Part shown: positions 28,788 to 29,746 of the stretch, piece by piece | Layout of the letters: each line of letters starts with the position of its first letter | Position numbering within the stretch: position 1 is the first letter of the stretch | Assembly (NCBI GenBank): GCA_964591605.1 | Contig: CAZQEN010000050.1 | Coordinates: 1-29,746 of the forward strand | Length of the DNA: 29,746 nucleotides | Reading direction: 5' to 3' | Origin: CAYLLT01 sp964591605 | Lineage (GTDB): Bacteria; Planctomycetota; Phycisphaerae; UBA1845; PWPN01 | Position numbers and translations under genes: made by a program | The notes under the pieces: model-generated | What the model was told of the DNA's origin: nothing | What the model saw: the letters and a program-made list of their open reading frames with translations, nothing else | Databases searched by the model: none

Positions 28788-29746
28788 TTGGCACGGCAAC
28801 GAGCCAAAGCGAAGAAGTTCAAGCCGGTGAGCGAGAAGCCGGGGGTCGTGTACAAGCCCTCGCGCGATCGGCTGTACGTGTTCGACCGCCGGGCGGTCGT
28901 CGTCGTCTCCGGCGGGCCTCTGCCTCAAGCTTGGCGCAAAACCATCGAACGAGGCTGGCATGCCGTGCGGCCGGTGATTCCCCACCACAGCGTACACTCG
29001 TCACTGCCCGAGGTTGAAGACGAGGATTGGTGCTTGAGAGGCGGCCTGCGAACGAAGGGCGGGCAGTACTTGTTTCGCTTCATGGATGACGTCCGGGACG
29101 CTTGCTACGGTGACCGGGCTTGGGTGGCCTGGCTCCGCGGACTGGATTTGGAAAGCCGAACGGCGGTGGCGCCGTTTCGAGAGCGGGCCTGGCACTTGCT
29201 GATGCTAGCCCTGCGTTGTCCGGGGGCCACGGACCTGATGCACTCCGCGCCAGCCTTGGCATTCGCCCTGGCATCAAGCTGGGTGTTTCGGGGCGAGCGG
29301 CGTGTGAGCTGGCCGCTGAGGTCGGCACGCGCACTGGTGAGGAAACGTCAGCGGGTGATTGCGGATTGGCTTGGCTTTCCCGCAACGGAATCGGCCGTTC
29401 GCATGTTGCGACGCGTGCCTCACCATGCAGTAAACATTGGGCCCTTGCTGTATCTCCGCGGCGCGATGCACGAAGAAGCGGCCAGCCGCCTGCTACGTCA
29501 TGTTCCCGCCATTACCGCCGATGTCATCCGCATTGTGACCACCGCCAACCTGCGCCGACATGCTTCGCCGCGATTGCTGATTGAGGCGGGTTCGGAGTTG
29601 GGACCGGAGGTGATGCCGGTGTGGCGGACGATGCAGGACACGCTCGTCATGTTGACGCAGATGGAGCGGGACCCGGAAGGGTTCATCTTTCGGTCGCGTG
29701 ACCACCTCGTCATGGTGCACGACGAGGTGGAGGCAGCGTTGACTGG
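28788..29746 (+). CDS. Uncharacterised protein, possibly PcfJ-like (3' partial)
   Basis: A frame with no stop runs from 28788 to the end of the window (319 codons visible). TTG 28788 is the best start: GGGAG lies 8 nt upstream and it opens a basic N-terminus (MARQRAKAKKFKPVSEK). The frame is also open further left, where GTG 28677 is a weaker choice. The product is rich in Arg, Trp and Leu, with helical segments and short motifs WHAVRPVIPHHSVHSSLP, GGLRTKGGQYLFRFMDDV, ADWLGFPATESAVRMLRRVP and FRSRDHLVMVHDEVEAAL. The pattern of a short helical repeat after 'LGFP' and a His-Asp-Glu near the end recalls PcfJ-like proteins, common on conjugative and integrated elements, but I am not sure. It lies inside the presumed tRNA-Gly element and uses codons less GC-extreme than the core genes. 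Confidence 0.6.
   Translation, partial: MARQRAKAKKFKPVSEKPGVVYKPSRDRLYVFDRRAVVVVSGGPLPQAWRKTIERGWHAVRPVIPHHSVHSSLPEVEDEDWCLRGGLRTKGGQYLFRFMDDVRDACYGDRAWVAWLRGLDLESRTAVAPFRERAWHLLMLALRCPGATDLMHSAPALAFALASSWVFRGERRVSWPLRSARALVRKRQRVIADWLGFPATESAVRMLRRVPHHAVNIGPLLYLRGAMHEEAASRLLRHVPAITADVIRIVTTANLRRHASPRLLIEAGSELGPEVMPVWRTMQDTLVMLTQMERDPEGFIFRSRDHLVMVHDEVEAALT

Overview
The window is high-GC DNA of a kind I associate with Planctomycetota, most likely Phycisphaerae. The reasons are: a secreted M1 peptidase ending in paired Asp-rich, dockerin-like repeats; several secreted proteins of planctomycete type (VWA, large beta-propellers, dienelactone hydrolase, a TAT-dependent Gfo/Idh/MocA oxidoreductase relic); and non-coding gaps filled with short palindromic repeats (CACCGGC-NTCNN-GCCGGT units, GGTGGGC-AGA-GCCCACC, GAGCCCGAAGCGC elements and degenerate 7-bp tandem repeats). 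The lineage is an inference; there is no rRNA or complete tRNA here.

Left third (1-12729, all + strand). A 5'-truncated secreted VWA protein is followed by about 435 bp of repeats. Next comes a translationally coupled OmpR-type response regulator and sensor kinase, then a 121-bp inverted-repeat element, then a run of five + strand genes. Three of these are tandem paralogues: secreted beta-propeller proteins resembling the GH32/43/130 fold, each with the same C-terminal beta module, the first with an extra LamG domain. They are followed by a secreted NAGPA-type phosphodiester glycosidase with a C-terminal SH3-like domain, and by a stand-alone MetE-core protein with all four zinc ligands. I read the first four as a candidate extracytoplasmic glycan-processing locus, possibly under the two-component system. 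This is the best candidate for an undescribed system, but the substrate cannot be read from sequence.

Middle (12762-21498, all - strand). In transcription order: an M1 metallopeptidase with dockerin-like tail, purM, an MFS transporter, an S46 dipeptidyl peptidase (DPP7-like specificity residue), a secreted dienelactone hydrolase and a STAS-domain protein that lacks the usual phospho-serine. Housekeeping (purM) sits beside secreted protein and peptide breakdown.

Right part (21743-27211). A membrane-anchored TPR protein (+), an AmrS-type radical SAM enzyme (-) with no AMMECR1 or Memo partner in the window, a 4 x 27 bp palindromic repeat array, a DUF6599-like exported protein (+), and an isocitrate dehydrogenase (-). 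The last is preceded on its own strand by a separate 105-aa gene matching the C-terminal extension of Thermus-type IDH: an apparent split IDH.

Right end (27212-29746) is accessory. It holds the N-terminal stub of a Gfo/Idh/MocA oxidoreductase cut off at about codon 87, a GC hairpin, and a 41-nt copy of the 3' half of a tRNA-Gly(CCC), with homology ending in the anticodon loop as in tRNA integration sites. To its right, inside the presumed integrated element, are repeats and a long reading frame that runs off the window (about 319 codons, TTG start), possibly PcfJ-like.
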